This document shows, one piece after another, positions 62,491 to 64,000 of a stretch of DNA of 64,000 nt. The DNA is from Lophius americanus (Eukaryota > Chordata > Actinopteri > Lophiiformes > Lophiidae): positions 573,001-637,000 of the forward strand of contig JBBDHG010000135.1 in NCBI GenBank assembly GCA_037951165.1. The letters are read 5' to 3'. Below the pieces are notes generated by a model. The model worked only from the letters and a program-made list of their open reading frames with translations. It ran no database searches and was not told the DNA's origin. A program made the position numbers and the translations under genes. The first letter of the stretch is position 1. Each line of letters starts with the position of its first letter.

Positions 62491-64000
62491 TAATGTCGAT
62501 ATACGGACCACACGAATCGACAAAGCGAAATCACCGCCGACGGTAGTGTGTAGATGTCTTCTGTTTCGGAAATCCAACAGTAGGTAGCAGCTTGTAGTGG
62601 ACGGGGGTTTTCCTCGAAACACCAACCGCTGGGTTTTGAGGCTACAGGCGGCTAGCCGATCAGAGTTCTGAGCAACAAACAATTGACCTGCTATGATAAA
62701 TCTGCAATCACAAGAAGAGAGAGTGACCAGATCACCTGGTGACACCAAAGAAATAAGACTCTCCCGGGTCATTCTGCAGTCGCAGGGGTTGATATTAATT
62801 ACTCAACAAGCACATGTGCGAGATGAGAGCAACCAGTGCTTAAAGCAGCGCCTCTGGCAGCCAGTAAGGATGAAATAAAACAAAGTGCATCTCAACAATG
62901 TGTTTTCCTTTGTTATTACACCTCGGTGCTGACTAGAGCTCGCTATGAGCATATGCATTTACAGGTGGGTGGAACGAGCTTGGTGTCATTCCCAGTGCAT
63001 CAAATACCAGTTTTCACTAATTCCTCTTCATCTCGGTTAGACACAGAAGGTGCCTTTGTGTTCTGGATGAGACACCCCAGGCTTCCATCCCATTCCTGTC
63101 AATATCAGATGATAAAGGAAACCGCAAAACTCAGTAGGTCATACACAAAACATTCAACCGGGGGTCCTGAGTTTGTCTCCCTTATATCCAAAACCTTACC
63201 ACACAGTTTATGCCGAAACATAACCAAAGTACCATTTCAAAGTAACAAATTGTTCTAATGATATGGTCGGAAGCTGTGCACAGAAGTGCTTGTAGATACA
63301 ATATACAAGAGGAGCGTGATTAAAAAGGCGGCGTCAGACTATTTGTGATGAGAGTTGGTTGGTAAAATAGGATGAAGCTTCTGTTTATTAAGAGACACTA
63401 TGCTCAATTACGGAAAAGAAGACATGCTTTTAGGATTGTGAGTTTGACCCAAAAGGTCACACATATGTCCAGGTTCATACAGTTAAACTACTACAAGTAA
63501 AGCAACTAGCTTCCTGCTAAATTTGAGCGCCATAAGAGCCGTTTTAAGAATCTTCATTTCAGAAGCTGAAAGTTGAATTCTGTTTATTCGTGAGTTTCAT
63601 CTGTCGTATACCTAATATCTAGAGCATTTAATTTTGCTTCTTAAATATTCCTGGATTCTTGTCAAAGTACATGGATAGAAAGGTTTATGTGGGTTGCAAA
63701 TGCTGACAGACACTGTCCTGCGAGATGAAATCACTTTCAAATAATTAATTTTCATGTTTAAGGGCTAAGAGACATAATAACTTATACAATATAATAAAAG
63801 AGCACTTATCAGTTTTTTGCCTTATTTTTAGGTGCAGCTGATGCAAAAAAAACAACAAAGCAGTCAACTACTAATTTGGATGTTAGTGGCGGAAGTCACC
63901 CTATTCTCCAGACAACAATATTACACAACTCAAATAGGTCGCTTGTTTCAACACACAAGATAAATAGACAGAAACTGAGAATCTACTGGGCGCTTAAGTG

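Larger units (their letters stand above)
59862..64000. other. cdc42bpa upstream intron (partial), 4.1 kb
   Basis: No glycine-loop or AMKIL-type exon was found on the minus strand, so these lie beyond the window. It contains a small inverted-repeat element (60283-60430), repeat-like sequence to about 62200 and a second copy of the common teleost repeat. Nothing was recognised in 62750-64000. Confidence 0.75.

Noticed and set aside
62836..63258. 140-codon plus-strand frame
   Set aside because: No known motif, no plausible promoter or splice pattern, and antisense inside the cdc42bpa intron.
59862..64000. Search for the cdc42bpa glycine-loop and Lys exons
   Set aside because: No minus-strand stretch resembling IGRGAFGEV or FAMKILNKWEML was found; these exons lie beyond 64000.

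Overview
This window looks like nuclear DNA of a ray-finned (teleost) fish. It holds two large, intron-rich vertebrate genes whose proteins align almost residue for residue with known vertebrate families. Their introns carry degenerate teleost-type mobile elements (Tc1/mariner-like, Penelope-like, an L2-type LINE piece, SINE-like relics) and long CA, CT and TA microsatellites. There is no operon structure, no bacterial gene and no CRISPR. The species cannot be named from the sequence.

Left part (about 1-15,440, plus strand): the 3' portion of fzd3 (Frizzled-3, a seven-transmembrane Wnt / planar-cell-polarity receptor). Seven coding exons lie between 5135 and 13676. Joined at GT-AG sites they give 1878 nt, 625 codons plus a stop. 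The signal peptide and first half of the cysteine-rich domain (about 63 residues in the human protein) are encoded left of the window. The 3'UTR ends near a poly(A) signal at 15418.

Right part (about 15,475-64,000, minus strand): cdc42bpa (MRCK-alpha, a Cdc42-binding Ser/Thr kinase of the DMPK/ROCK group). I traced 41 coding exons from 59861 down to 18013. Their summed length of 5043 nt is a multiple of three and every splice phase agrees. They encode, in order, most of the kinase domain, the AGC-kinase tail, a long coiled coil, an alternatively spliced linker, and C1, PH, CNH and CRIB domains plus a Ser-rich tail. The first ~118 codons (N-terminus, glycine loop, catalytic lysine) lie beyond 64000. 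Choosing MRCK-alpha over MRCK-beta rests on diagnostic stretches such as DMPWKMRRFAKLDMSARLEL and EGDELVVPETSDNSRKQM.

The two genes converge tail to tail, with opposing poly(A) signals only 68 nt apart. Both products belong to the polarity/cytoskeleton world (Wnt-PCP receptor; Cdc42 effector acting on myosin), but the sequence does not show that they are co-regulated.

The most interesting points for follow-up are: an 87-nt stop-free, in-frame intron in fzd3; a possible upstream acceptor that would add 75 in-frame codons to the fzd3 tail; an Asp in fzd3 TM5; a 15-nt microexon and three cassette-like exons in cdc42bpa; a perfect 20-bp hairpin with a 3-nt loop that carries CAG|GTAAG on both strands; and a decayed Penelope-like GIY-YIG element flanked by inverted repeats. 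I found no convincing new biological system; the window is two known genes with several unusual structural details.
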